Shown here: positions 43,289 through 55,250 of the stretch, piece after piece
Numbering within the stretch: the first letter of the stretch is position 1
Layout of the letters: each line of letters begins with the position of its first letter
NCBI GenBank assembly: GCA_036346225.1
Contig: JARFIW010001457.1
Location: forward strand, 62,001-126,000
Direction: 5' to 3'
Length of the DNA: 64,000 nucleotides
Source of the DNA: Platerodrilus igneus
Lineage: Eukaryota; Arthropoda; Insecta; Coleoptera; Lycidae
Program-made: the position numbers and the translations under genes
The notes under the pieces: generated by a model
What the model was told of the DNA's origin: nothing
The model's input: the letters and a program-made list of their open reading frames with translations, nothing else
Databases searched by the model: none

Positions 43289-46200
43289 TTAAGAGGCCTG
43301 TTCAAGGTAGCGGTTGTGTAATACTTGCGTAGTCTTTTGAGTCAGTGCGTTTAGGTATGGGAAGATTTGTTCGTTCCATATCATTTCGTTGATAGGGATG
43401 TCTTGTAGTATTGTTCTGTATCCGTGTAGTTCCTGGGTAAGGTCTACGCACTCAAACTCAACGTGCTCGGGCGTACCAACCTCTCCGCATGTACAGGTGT
43501 CGTTTTGTGCTAAGTGCATACGGTCCCGATAGGTCGGATACGGGCCGTGGCCAGTGAGGAAGTGGATCAGTCCTCTGCTAGGTATGAGATGTTTGTTTGT
43601 TAGTCTTTGTGTTATGTTAGTAATGACAGCGTACACCCTTCTACCAGTATCGCTGCCGTCCCATCTAGCTTGCCATTCCGCGATTATATTTTCTTTTATC
43701 CCTTTTTTGTTGGTTGGGGGATTTTCGGTTTTTAAAAGTTGTTTTAATTTATTTTGGTCGTTGTTTGTTAAATGATATATTGCTGCTCTTTGCTTGGTTA
43801 TTAGGTCGAGTGGCATTGTTCCGATTAGCACATGGAGAGCGTCATGTGCCGTTGTTCTATATGCCCCTGTCATTCTTAGGATTATGCTTCTTTGGGTTGA
43901 CAATAGTTTTTATTTTACCTTGATTATGTTTAGGCGGTGGCCCCAAGCGCTCGCAGCATATGAAACCATTGCCGCGAGCACGCTGTTGAGGTATAGCCTC
44001 ACACAGGCAAGGGGGATTTTGTAATGCCGTTGCGCCAGTGTTGCGATGTTTTGCATGACCTTTGTTGCATTATTGCACACGGTTGTTATATGCTCAGTGA
44101 AATTTAATTTCTCGTCTAGGGTTATACCTAAGTATTTGTATGACGGGGATCTCCTGATGTTGACTCCTTCTAGTTTAATTATGGGATCACGCTTTAGTGC
44201 TCCTTTTATAAGCATATACTTGGTTTTGTTGAATGCAATACTCACCTTGTTTGCTCTGCACCAGTTCTGGACTTCATTCAGGGCATTGCTTGATTTGTTC
44301 TCGAGTTCACTTCTGGAGTTACCTTCGACCAACAGTAAGATATCGTCGGCGTATGCTATCGTCGTCGAAACCTCCCTGATGGTATCCAGCTTTTCCAGAA
44401 GTTCCTCAATTACAATGTTCCAGAGAAGTGGACCAAGGACCGAGCCCTGTGGACAGCCCCTGTTTGTATGTTTTGTTATTCGAGTTGTACCGTCCAGGGT
44501 TACGTATCTGTCCCTACAGTAGCTCCTGAGGGAGTGATAAAGTTGGGATGGGCAGTGTATGGTACTGAGTCGTGCGAAAAGGGAGGGCCACCAAAGATTA
44601 TTAAAGGCTCCCTCTATGTCAACCATTAATATTATTGAGTATTTCGCGGTTGTGTCTTGGATGTTCTGAAGGGCTCGATTGATTGCGCCCTCTGTTGATT
44701 TGTTTGCCGTGAAGCCGTACTGGTGTGGGTGGGTGCCCTGAATGTTGCGGTGTTCTTGCAGTCTTTACTTAGTAGTCGCTCGTACGTCTTTCCCAAGGTG
44801 TTCAATAGACATATTGGGCGGTACGAGTTTGGTAGTTTTGGATCCTTTCCTGTGCCTTTTGGTATTATTACGACATTTGCTTGCTTCCAGATGTTCGGAA
44901 ACACTGCTTGTCGGAGGCATTCGTTATATATTTTGGTTAGTGGTGGTACCAATTTAACACGGAGCGCGGATGTTATCTCAGAAGGGATACCATCCGGGCC
45001 GGGTGCTTTCCTGTTTTTCGCTTTTATCATCGATGCTGTCACTTCCGATTCAGTGAATGGTTGTACCTCGTCGTCTTTATGTCTGTTCCAAGGTTTGTTT
45101 CCTCTGTTGTTTCTTTCAATTACCCGTTGTCTCGTCTGTTTTTGTTCGTCCGTGTCGTCCTGCTTGTTGTCGTCTGGTAGGAGTGTTTGTAATAGTGTTG
45201 CCGCGGTGTCTTCCCAGTTCTGTGTTTCTGTACCATCTTGTTTTGTTAGGGTGGAGTAAGTCGTTGGTGGTTTTATTTTTCCTTTTATAATTTTGTATGG
45301 GATACCCCAAGCGTCCGTTTGTAGGTGTCTGTCCACAAAGACCTCCCAGGTTTTTTGTTTCATGGTTTTTAGTTCCGTCTGATATGTGTCTTTTATGCGT
45401 CTGTAATTGTGTAGTTGATATTCCCTTTCTTGTGGAGTTATTGACATTTGGTAGTTTTGCGAGCTTGGCTGGTCTGTTTTTCAGGTCTTGTAGCCGCTGT
45501 GTCCATTGTATTGTTTTGGTGTGTTGTTTGTCTTGCTGTCTTGGAAGTGTTCGTTTCATTGCCCTGTAATAGTTTTAGTAAGTTGTTTGACGTGTTCGTG
45601 AACGTTCTCGTTGCGTTTTATGTCGGGTGGGGTTCAAAGGAGTCCGTAAGTCTTTGCCAGTTGGCATTCCTAATGCTGTATCTGATCCCAGTTGTCCTGC
45701 TGTATTGTGTCCCTGTCGGTCTGGTCAATGCGTCAATCTGAAAGGTGATAATGTTGTGGTCGCTTAGTGTTTGGTTGTCAAGGACCTTCCAGTTTTTTAT
45801 GTGCGGGTATGCTAGTGCGTTTGCTAAAGTTATATCGATGTTGGTCCCTGTTCTTGTTCTGTTACTATACGTAGGTGGATTGTCCGGTTGATTCATTACC
45901 TCTAGTTGTAGTTCATTGATTAGGTCTTCTACTCGTTCCCTCTTTCATCCGTGATACGGCTATGCCACATGGGTGACTTTCCGTTCACGTCTGCCATCAA
46001 TATTGTCGGTCGGTTATTGTATGCCAGAACTATGTTTCGGATATTGTCGATGTAAGGTTGTGGGTCGTGTCGGAATTGAAAGTAGCTTGTGGCGAGAATC
46101 CATTTCCCGATGTGTTGGTTGCTAACCTCTACACAGGTACAATGGTCACCGCTGTACTTTTGTACAGTTGTTATAGTCATAGTCGGGTCAAAGACTACTA

Positions 46201-46435
46201 TTGCTGTTTGGGAGGTTTTGCCGTTATGTAGTTGTCGTGCGCGAACCGGCATGCCGGGAATTTTGCCGTGCACTAAGTATGGTTCTTGAATGAAGAGTAG
46301 ATTTAGTTTTAGTGATTCGGATAGCTGTCTGATTTCATGCATGACGTGTGCACTGTGCATGGCATTTATTTGACCAATTCTAATTGTTTTGCTGTCCATT
46401 AGGGATGTAGGGTGTGAAAGTAGCACTCGGGCCAT
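43289..46435 (-). pseudogene. R1-clade ORF2, several frameshifts
   Basis: Read in pieces. 46435-45929: endonuclease start MDSKTIRIGQINAMHSAH, LFIQEPYL, MADVNGKSPMW. 45896-45618: NIDITLANALA, SDHNIITF. About 45559-44632: EVTASMIKAKNRKAPGPDG, NSYRPICLLNTLGKTYE. 44626-43910: MVDIEGAFNNLWW, GCPQGSVLGPLLW, IAYADDILLLVEG, YLGITLDEKLNF. 43903-43289: C-terminal GLIHFLTGHGPYPTYRDR, CTCGEVGTPEHVEF. At least four frame changes or stops separate them, so it is inactive. By family it would nick a target and reverse-transcribe. Confidence 0.87.
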
Positions 46436-48467
46436 TGTTTGGTATAGTCAAATGCGTTTCTGCCATGCGCCATTACCTGCTGTCGGTAGATGTCCCCAAG
46501 GTCTAGATGTTCGTGACGTCTTTTAAAGGCAATTTGCAATAAGTATGTTAGCTCTTCGTGGTCGGTTGGTAGTCCATTGCTTTTGAGGTACATTCGGTCT
46601 TCTGCTTCTGTTATTTTATACGTGACTGTCCTCCCATTCGGGTGTCCTAATCTTGTGATGTGTCGTAGTGCCGTTGTAAGAGTTCTGGTTTCTTCCAGGC
46701 GTGTTATACATATTGGTCTCTATGTTTTGATATATCTTGGTAGGGTCGGAGGCATAGATGTTGGGTCGTGTGGACGTCGTAGTGTTTATTGTGTGGCCGT
46801 TTATGTGCAGTGTTGGTTCCTGTGGCTTGGTTTGGGCTGTGTGCGTGTTGTGCGTTTGTGTTATGTCGGCGGATTTTGGGGGTATTGTCGGTTTAATGAG
46901 ATTGTCGCATGTTGGGTGGATTTTGTTTGGGGTTTTATTAGGGCAATGAGTTTGGCGACTTTGGTTTTAATGTATTCCGTCTTGGGGATGTTTGTGTGGT
47001 ATTTGTTGTCATCGTTGTTGTGGTTTGCGTTTGTGTGGTCATCGGGTTTTGGGGTGTGTGTGTGTGTGTTAGTGTTGTTGCATGCGTTTGTGTGGTCGTC
47101 AGGTTCGGTTTCGTTTGTGTTATGGTGGTAGTCGTAAGGTGTGTTTCATGTGTGGTGTGTGTTCTTGTTTGTTTGTATTTGTTTGCCCGGGCTCTGTCTC
47201 GTTGAACTTTTGAGGGTGGTTTGTGTGTGCTTTGTATGGGTTTAATGTCCATAATCTGTTTTATGAATTAGTCTGTCCATAAGCATCTTATGTGTTGGGC
47301 AGTCTTTTGGGTTTGATGCACATTTCTTGTTTCGCTTAAGACAAGGTATACACACAGCCGGGTGTGCATGTTTTGGGCAGTCGGTTTTTTTGTGTTGTGA
47401 TTCGTCTTCTCCGCAGTGTCCACATGTGTCGGTCTTATGTTTGCAGTGTTTAGTTACATGTCCTAAGTCTAAGCATCTCATGCATTTGGGTACGACTAGG
47501 AAGTCCTTTGCGGTTACGCTGCGATACTCGATATATATTTTTCCCTTTGTTTATTAGTAGATTTCTTAGTTTTCCCGTTACAGCTGCAACATGGTGTTGC
47601 GTTGCTTTGTTTTTGGGCCGGTTTTAAAGCTTAGCTTGAATTCGTTATTGAACTCTTCTTTGGTAATGATTGTTTCGAAATTCTGTGTATAGATTAATTC
47701 TTGCACCTCTTCGTCTTTAAGATAGGTTGGGACGTCGTAGATAATAACTAGTGGTTTCTTTTTTCGTGGTTTCTCGCAGTTAAGTGTTTTTTTTAGTTCG
47801 GGATGGTTTAGGATTTTATTAGATTCAGTTTCGTTGTCCGTGTCTATTATAAGCGCGTTTGCGGTTAAACGCATTGATTTAATTTTAATTTTGTCTTTTG
47901 TCGGATGTATTGTTTTAATGAAGGTGTCTTGTATTTGTTTTGTACTCTGTCCCGTTTTAGAGGTTATGAATACTGTAGCGGCTTGATTGCCGATGGCTCT
48001 AGATATAGCATCTGTTTTGGTGGTTGAGTTTTATTTGTTGCCGTCACGTTCGCGTACGTGTTTGAAACCATGGCTGGGTTGAGCATTTTCTGTTGTTTAA
48101 GATGGCTGTTTTCTACTTTGGTTTCAATTATCTTTTCTTGTAGTGTATCATTTTGTTGTTTAATAAATTTATGTTCGCCGGTTAGTTCAGCTTGTAGATA
48201 TATGAGTTTTATTACTTTGTCTCTTAAAAGTTTTTGGGCGCCCATTCGCAAGCGGTTGCTGGGGTCTAGTTCGTTGTCTATAAAGTTTAAAAGGTCTGTC
48301 CCTAGATTTTCTAAGTGCTCTAAAATGGTTTGTTTTATGTGTTCCGGATTGTTGTGACTGGGACTTCCCCTCAATCTTTTGTTACGTGATGTTTCGGTTG
48401 CTAGAGGGTTGGCAGAGGGTGTTAGTAAGACGCTTATTTGGCTTTGAAAAGCAGGGTCAAACTCCAT
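46436..48467 (-). pseudogene. R1-clade ORF1, frameshifted
   Basis: Starts at ATG 48467. First piece (to 47964) contains a helical coiled-coil-like region (LLRDKVIKLIYLQAELTGEH). Then 47874-47578 (NALIIDTDNETESNKIL) and 47481-47242 with the zinc knuckles CLDLGHVTKHC, CGHCGEDESQHKKTDC and CIPCLKRNKKC. A Thr-rich, low-complexity tail (46938-47252) and a last piece ending LTYLLQIAFKRRHEHLDLG complete it. RNA-binding gag-like protein by family; broken here. Confidence 0.78.
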
Positions 48468-48480
48468 TGGTGATGTTGTG

Positions 48481-49446
48481 TTATGTGTTGTGTGTGGTCT
48501 GAGTCTGGTGTTATTTTACCCCCAAGCGAAGACTTGGGGGAGCGTTGGGTCGGCATTTCGTACTCTAGCTTTCTACGATTTAGTAGTGATAATTATCGTT
48601 AAATTATTTAAATTTACTTAAAGAACTAATGAGAAGACAAAAGTCTGTATTTTACTGTAAGACCGCTATTTTAAATTATCCTACTCTCTGATCTTGAAAA
48701 TTGTTACGTTAAAATATAGTAATTATAGTAATTATATTCTTAAATGCTATAACAAAAAAAACATTCAGAACGTTATTACATCTTCGCGTTTGTTGCACCG
48801 TCTTGAACTTTCACCCACTTAAAAATATGCGATGGTCTCGAATTAATGCGGAAATGTTTTATTAATGATAAAGTTTATTGTCCTTGGCACTATATGCAAT
48901 TGTTATTTGTTGTATTGAAAGAATGTAATAGTAGTATAAAACCTATGTATAATGCTGATGTTAGTAAATAGAAACAGTTGCATTACTTGCCCTTGGCACT
49001 CTTCCTTAATTTCGCTGTTCACTTAACGTTGGTATGCGGATATTAATGTTTATTGTTATATTGAGGTCACTACCGGTTGTACGTTTTTGTGTACTTGCAC
49101 GATTTAATAAGCGCCCCGGAAGTCGCTAAAAACTATTTGGCGCGCCCACTTTCCCCCTTTCGTTTATTTACGTCACTTATTTACATTTCACTTTGTCCAA
49201 ATAGTTTCAAAAATTGTAAAAACCTAATAGTATTGTACTTACAAAAGTCCTTATTTATAATTGAAATTTCGCTGCCCAATATTTGATTTGAATTTGGATG
49301 TCCAATATTTGATTTGGTTTTTGATTGTTTTCCCTCACCTGCACTGACTTTTAAAACTATACTTATGTTACACTAAAACTAGAAGATGGATAAAATTAAA
49401 GCGCTACATAGTACGTCCGATCAGTAGCGTGGTCGTGGGTCAAGGA
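48481..49446. other. Non-coding, unassigned
   Basis: AT-rich; no gene or clear repeat, apart from two similar segments with CCTTGGCACT near 48881 and 48990. Confidence 0.5.
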
Positions 49447-49741
49447 CATGGATGTATAAACAATATCATGAACTAACCTGATGCCACTGTGAGTGCTCAC
49501 CAGGCCGCTCATCGAGCGAACGGTCGCCAAGCGACCGCTCGCCAAGCGGCCGTTCGCCAAGCGGCCGTTCGCTAAGTGGCCGCTCGCCGAACGAACGCTC
49601 GTCGAGCGGACGCTCGTAATTATTCGATAAAATATACCTACATTAAATGAGCGACGGCCCGCTCCTCGGCCGGCGCCACTGCCCGTGCCACGGCCCGCGT
49701 CACGACGTCGCCTTAACCAACGTCCTCTCCCCGCAAACTCT
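49447..49741. repeat. GC-rich palindromic repeat, copy 3
   Basis: Same unit as 41557-42208, beginning TGGATGTATAAACAATATCA. It is truncated after CCTCTCCCCGCAAACTC. It lies on the other side of the R1-clade element. Confidence 0.87.
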
Positions 49742-50201
49742 TGTGGTGTTCGCTTGGGGTTTTTAGTAGAGGTGATTAGAAACAAAGTCGAAGACCATTT
49801 CACATTTAATTTAATTAACACGTTAAGGTGTAGTACAACCGTTACATCTTAGGGTTAGATTTTTAATGTTCTTATTCTATATTAGTTCTTAACTGCTAAC
49901 AATAATTATGCAATTATACTTACTTAATAATTCCAATTACACCTAGCCTAGAGTTCGTTGCGCATGTACTTCCTATTGATTGTCTTACTGTACAATTCCG
50001 CACTTTGCACTTCTTATAATAAGTCCCTCACCTTTTAAAGGCATAAAACTTAATTCAATATAATAACTATAAATGATTAGGATATTCGGCTATTACACCA
50101 TCACACCTCCACGGGGTGCACTAAAAAATTTTTTGTTTTTCAAATAAAAATTTTTCTAAATTGGTAGTACATGTCTTATACTGCTCCTTGCAATTGTGTT
50201 A
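49742..50201. other. Non-coding, probably 3' end region of gypsy-3
   Basis: 460 bp AT-rich. No LTR could be defined because no second copy is in the window. Confidence 0.45.
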
Positions 50202-51262
50202 CAATACGTTATACAATTTTGTTCTATTCTTATGGATTTCTACTAACTTATTATCTATCTTAACTATAACATTAGGATTCTTATCTAAAACTACTTCATA
50301 TGGGCCTACAAATATTGGATCTCTTTTATCAAGGAATGTATTCTTAACCAACAACTTATCTCCTAATTTATAATTGACATGCTTAGTTTTGATATCAAAC
50401 TTATGCTTTCGTATACTTTTGGATTGTAATAAATTATATCTCGCTTCATTTCCAGCGACTTGCAATCTATACTTAAGTTCTGCTGGATAATTATCAAAAT
50501 TATATAGTGGGTCTACTGAGTTTACCATGTTTGACGGTATTTGATTAATTTTCCCAAACACTAATTCGTGCGGGGTATATTTAGTTTCCGTATGCACTGA
50601 ATTATTGTATGCAAAACACCAATAAGGCATCCAACTGCTCCAATTATTTGAATACTGCGGACATTGGATCCTTAAATATGCTGCTAAATTTTTATGTGAG
50701 TTTTCGAGCGCACCGATAGTTTCGTGATGATACGCTGTAGAATTTAATTGTTTTATATTTAATAATTTGCAAGTTTCCTTAAGAATCTCCGACATGAACT
50801 CTGAACCTTTATCCGTTAAAATTTCGCGTGGGATGCCGTAGCATAAAATAAAATTCTCGACAAACGCTCTAGTTACACTTTCAGTCTCTTTATTTGGTAA
50901 TGGATATGCTTCTACAAATTTACTTAAATCACACTGTAGTGTCAAAATGTACCTGTTTCCATTTGCATCTGGTTGCAATGGTCCAACTAAGTCTAAAAAA
51001 CTTTTTCGAAAGCTTCGGAAGCTGTGGTTGTAATTATCATCGGCTGTTTGCTAATATTTGAATGTTTATGTCTTTGACATTCGTCACATTTTTTAATAAA
51101 TGTTTCTACATTCTTTCGCATACTTGACCAAAAATAGTATCGCTTTATGTTATTGTATGTTCTATCGATGCCCGCGTGACCTCCCGTAGGCAATAAATGA
51201 AAATCAATAATGATTAATCTTTGCGTTTCTGAGTTTTGAATATTAGTGACTTCCCTAATCAC
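50202..51262 (-). pseudogene. gypsy-3 integrase, one frameshift
   Basis: The zinc-binding part reads GGHAGIDRTYNNIKRYYFW then CDECQRHK. A one-base loss in a T-run near 50985 breaks the frame just before the catalytic core (ANGNRYILTLQCDLSKFVEA, LTDKGSEFMSEI, ETIGALENSHK). The core carries the second D and the E; the first D lies at the break. Ends with IDNKLVEIHKNRTKLYNVL. It would integrate element cDNA. Confidence 0.88.
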
Positions 51263-52110
51263 ACTAATTCGTATGTCTTTTTTTTTAGTAAATTGCGGCC
51301 GGCTTTACAGTTATTTAAAAATGACTTCGATTCTTCGTTTTTTATAATAATAAATTCCGGAATTGTAAATTCTCTACGAAGAAATTGCAGGTCTCTCAAC
51401 GACGCTTCGAAGGCTGATGCTGATCGAGAACCTTGCTTCAAATAAATTATATTTTTACTCCTATCATAAATTGATACATGCATGAAAACAAAATTATTTC
51501 CTTTATTGGATTTAATGATTCCGTTAAACTCCTCCTCTGATACAAATCGTAATTCTGTTGCATCCTTCGGATGCTTCAAAAGTTCAACAATGTTGGGGTG
51601 ATCAGTCCCATCATCCTTTGATGCTTTTGATTCGACTTGAGAGTCGCCTAATTTTCTACTTTGGGCTCTTGTTGTTACATATACTTTTTCGTGAACCGCT
51701 CGTTCCATATTCTTTAAATAATCTGAATCTATAATAATTCTAGATAAAGCATCCGCTGTCACGTTTTCTGTACCCCTAATATACGTTATTGTAAAATCAA
51801 ATTCTTCTAATGTTAACCTAAATTTTGTTAATCGACTAGATGGATTACTCATACCAAATAAGTATACTAACGGTCTATGATCCGTTAAAATTTGAAATTT
51901 TTTGCCAAATAAGTATGGTCTAAATTTTTTCACTGCCCATACTATAGCTAATAACTCTTTTTCTATTGTACAATAATTTATTTCGGCTTTGTTAAGTGCT
52001 CTACTTGCGTAAGCTACTGGCTTGTCGTCGCCATTTGACAAAACTGCTCCTAACGCGTAACCTGATGCGTCCGTGCGTAAGATGAACGTACTATTATCTG
52101 AAAAATTTGG
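51259..52110 (-). pseudogene. gypsy-3 RNase H region
   Basis: LRTDASGYALGAVLSNGDD, then AYASRALNKAEINYCTIEKE, ILTDHRPLVYLFGM and NVTADALSRI, followed by a linker to the integrase. Open in this stretch; separated from the RT by the inserted segment at 52118-52455. Confidence 0.88.
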
Positions 52111-52117
52111 GTGGGTT

Positions 52118-52455
52118 TGTTAAAGTTATTTTTAACAGTTATGTTGGATGTGATGGAACAGAGCATTTCAACACGTTATGAAAGCAAGTAAAATGCATTT
52201 ATATAAAGCGATTTAATAAGAAACAGAACTCAGGTTAACAAAAGAATAATTCAACATAACGTACAACTTAAATATTATATATGTACAATGGTTATTAATG
52301 TAAAACATTATCCATCGCGTCAGAGCGCGTGCACGTCTGTTGTATATCACGGTCACGACGGAACTCGCTACACCTGTCTACCGGCGAGTCGTGACACGAG
52401 CGCGGCACTACAGTGGCGTATCCTGCGCGTGGGATATCACTACCACTAGCGTTAT
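52118..52455 (-). mobile_element. Inserted segment in gypsy-3 pol, probable solo LTR
   Basis: Splits RT from RNase H. In sense it begins near TGTTAGTAATAACG or TGATATCCCACGCG and ends ...TTTAACA, TG...CA like an LTR, with TTATATAAATGC near the 3' side. Exact ends and a target duplication could not be fixed; the family was not recognised. Confidence 0.5.
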
Positions 52456-53587
52456 TACTAACAAGTTCGAATGCTGCCTGACATTCATTGGTCCATTGGG
52501 AAGTGACACCTTTCCTAGACAATTTGTTTAACGGTGTTGTTATTTCAGCGAATTTTGGAATAAATTTTCTATAGTAATTGGCAAATGCTACAAACCTTTT
52601 AACGTCGTTAGCGTTTAGTGGTGTTGGATAATTTTGCATGACTGCAATTTTTTCTGGATCTGGTTGTACCCCTTGTGCCGTTATAACGTGCCCTAGATAT
52701 AAAATTTCCTTCTTTAAAAATTCACACTTTTTTGGATTTAATTTTAAATTGACTTTTCTTAACCTATTGAATACTTTTACTAAATTTGTATTGTGCTTTT
52801 CTAAACTATCTCCGAATACAATTAAATCATCCAAATATGTAAAACAATTCTCGTAATTTAATCCTAATAAGGCTACTGTCATCGCTCGTGCAAAAATACT
52901 CGAGCTTACTTTTAACCCCATCGGTAACCTAGTCATTTGAAATTGTCCTTTGTCTGTACTAAATGCCGTACACGGTCTGGACTGTTCCTGTAATCCTATA
53001 TGATAATAACTTTGATATAAATCTAAACGTGAAAAATATATCGCACCTCCTAACGAATCTAAAATTGATTCGATACTTGGTAGCGGAAATTTGTCATCTT
53101 GCAATTTAGTGTTTAATTGTCTATAATCAATAACTACACGTCATTTTTTGTTTCCTAAACTATCCGGTTTTTTCGGTACTATTAGTAGTGGTAAAGACCA
53201 AGCACTTTGTGCGGGTTCTATTATCCCGTCATGTAACATTTTATCTACTTGCTTTCCTATATCATTTTTCTGTGAATATGGTAACCTATATGGTTTAACG
53301 TACGTTGCTCTAGCATCTGTTTGTAACTGAATATGCTGCTCACTTATGTTTGACACGGTCAGTAGGTCATTGTCGACATAAAATACGTCTGCAAACTTAG
53401 CACATATCTTATGAATGATGGTTTGTTCTTCGCTATTCAAACCTTCGACGTTAATGTCTTTTAATAATTTATCAATACGTTCAACTGAGAATTTTGACTC
53501 TTCAAATTTAACTATCTTGTAATCTGAAAGACGTTCGATGGTAGGTTTAAAATTTCGTAACTTAATTTCGGTGTCGTTCGTATTCAA
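52456..53587 (-). pseudogene. gypsy-3 reverse transcriptase, one nonsense codon
   Basis: N-terminal part (53587-53141) ends VPKKPDSLGNKK, then TGA stands where gypsy RTs have Trp (followed by RVVIDYRQLN). The next part (to about 52456) has RLPMGLKVSSSIFARAM and the catalytic FTYLDDLIVFGDS, then YLGHVITAQGVQPDPEK and FVAFANYYRKFIPKF. Copies RNA into DNA by family. Confidence 0.9.
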
Positions 53588-54460
53588 TAACTTTACTGGA
53601 ATAAAATTTTTAACTGGCTTTACAACTACGTTTGCTAGAAATACACCTTCGCATAGTTCTTGTGATTTTACTACGCATTCCTCCTTGTAATTTACTGTTA
53701 AATATTTGATAACTTCGCATCGTGGTGGGATTATTGTATATAAATCTTCGTTTGCTAATAATGGAATTGTCGTTGATACATTATTACTAACGAAAGTAAA
53801 TTTATAATTTTTATAATTGATATTTGATTTGTACTTCGCATCGTGGTGGGATTATTGTATATAAATCTTCGTTTGCTAATAATGGAATTGTCGTTGATAC
53901 ATTATTACTAACGAAAGTAAATTTATAATTTTTATAATTGATATTTGATTTGTACTTATTAAAAAAATCTGATCCTATTACTCCATTTACGTCTGATTCG
54001 AAATCGTTCATTACAACAAAAGTATGATTAATCGAGATATTCCCTATTGTAATTGGTAGATTTACTGTTCCAATTGCTTTTGTTTTACCCGATACTCCTT
54101 GAATAAAAATTTGCTTATCTGTATCAATATTTACCTTAGTTGTTAAACTAGAAATGAAAATAACACTTACTGATGCTCCTGTATCTAAAATTAATTTAAT
54201 TGTATTGTTATTGTATCCTACTTCTATGAAATTTATACTATTAATATTTAAAATGTTGTGAACATTTCCTAAATTATTCCGGGGGGGTCTCGAAAAAATG
54301 TTTTCGGTTCCCTAGTTTGGTCTGGTGTATTTTCTGTGGAGTTTTTCTCTGACGAGTTGATGTAAAAATTGCGATGGTTTCCCCTATTATAAAACTGATT
54401 ACCTCTTACAGTTTTAATTACATATGCATTTAGTCCGGGAGCTACCGACAATTTTTTACC
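53588..54460 (-). pseudogene. gypsy-3 protease region
   Basis: LILDTGASVSVIF aspartic protease motif around 54160-54200, preceded by a basic/acidic linker (NRGNHRNFYINSSEKN) at 54269-54451, and followed by GVIGSDFFNKY. Frame broken, and it contains the 120-bp tandem duplication. Confidence 0.82.
53714..53953. repeat. 120-bp tandem duplication within gypsy-3
   Basis: CTTCGCATCGTGGTGGG through TATTTGATTTGT is repeated with a period of exactly 120 (first copy 53714-53833, second 53834-53953), with hardly any differences. 120 is a multiple of three. Confidence 0.93.
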
Positions 54461-54707
54461 ACAAGTAGTTTTTGTACTGCTAATGAAGGAACTGACCGTC
54501 AGACCTTTGGGAGGCCCTTAGTTATGGTGTAGGATGCTGACGAAGTTATCAGGAATACTTGTCAAAATTGTAGCAGTATCATCGCTAAAAAATATAACAT
54601 TAGCTATTTATGATGTGAATTTAAGAAAAATAATCGTCAGACGTCGATATGCTGATAAAATCGTCGTCAGTTATGTATAAGTAGTCGTCGGAAATTTCTG
54701 CAAATAA
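54461..54707. other. Non-coding, with CGTCAG-type short repeats
   Basis: Contains several CGTCAG/CTGACG hexamers (e.g. ACCGTCAGACC, ATCGTCAGACGTCG), related to the arms of the adjacent foldback. Confidence 0.5.
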
Positions 54708-54972
54708 AGTAGTAGTATCGAATCTGAAATTGCTACTGGTTGTTATTTATGATTAATATAACAAGAAAAAAACCGTCAGACTGCATGATAATGCTTAAAA
54801 GTTCGTCAGTCAGGCCTGTATAGTGTAGCGCAGCGTTCAAAAGCTTTGAGCGCGCGGCGTCTTTTGCGGTCTAACTGACGGACTTCTAAGTATTATTATG
54901 CAGTCTGACAATTTGTTTCACGTTAAATTGATTATAAATAATAACCACAATCAATTTCAGACTACTACTATT
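54708..54972. repeat. Foldback (inverted repeat) element
   Basis: Left arm 54708-54814 and right arm 54871-54972 are imperfect inverted copies. Shared blocks are CTGAAATTG, GGTTRTTATTTAT, GTCAGACTGCAT and GTCAGT. The loop of 56 bp is GC-rich (GAGCGCGCGGCG). A MITE-like or foldback element; no coding capacity. Confidence 0.75.
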
Positions 54973-55250
54973 ATAATTATATTTTTTGAGTCAGCAATAT
55001 GCAAACTGAAATTAACACACAAACTATTACTTTAATAGCGAAAATAAATTTGTTATACTGACCTCTTTTTAGTTTTTCAATATAATATAATATTTTAGTC
55101 TATATTAGAAGAATTTGATTACATAAAATTAATTTATAAATCAAAAAGAATAAAGTATAAATTTTCATACTAGCAGTATTGTGGAAGACTTTATTTTTCT
55201 CGGTATATATAAAAATTGAAAACTATTTTTAATAATGATTTCATCCAAAT
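54973..55250. other. AT-rich non-coding 3' side of the following gene
   Basis: Would hold the 3' UTR of the minus-strand gene at 55251-58063. Nothing else seen. Confidence 0.45.

Larger units (their letters stand above)
42906..48480 (-). mobile_element. R1-clade non-LTR retrotransposon, decayed
   Basis: Minus-strand element with a three-knuckle ORF1 and an ORF2 with APE endonuclease, RT and the Cys/His-containing C-terminal region typical of R1-clade elements (TYRDRMHLAQNDTCTCGEVGTPEHVEFEC in two adjacent stretches). It is broken by many frameshifts. Exact ends are unclear; both flanks are rich in TG, and no poly(A) tail is seen. Confidence 0.82.
50202..54460 (-). mobile_element. Ty3/gypsy element gypsy-3, decayed, gag absent
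   Basis: Minus-strand protease, RT, RNase H and integrase in order, different from gypsy-1. Lesions include a TGA for Trp, a T-run deletion, an insertion of about 340 bp and a tandem duplication. No gag or LTR recognised. Confidence 0.88.

Noticed and set aside
46577..47205. Long Val/Cys-rich plus-strand frames
   Set aside because: Antisense shadow of the Thr-rich tail of the R1-clade ORF1 (TG/AC-rich DNA).
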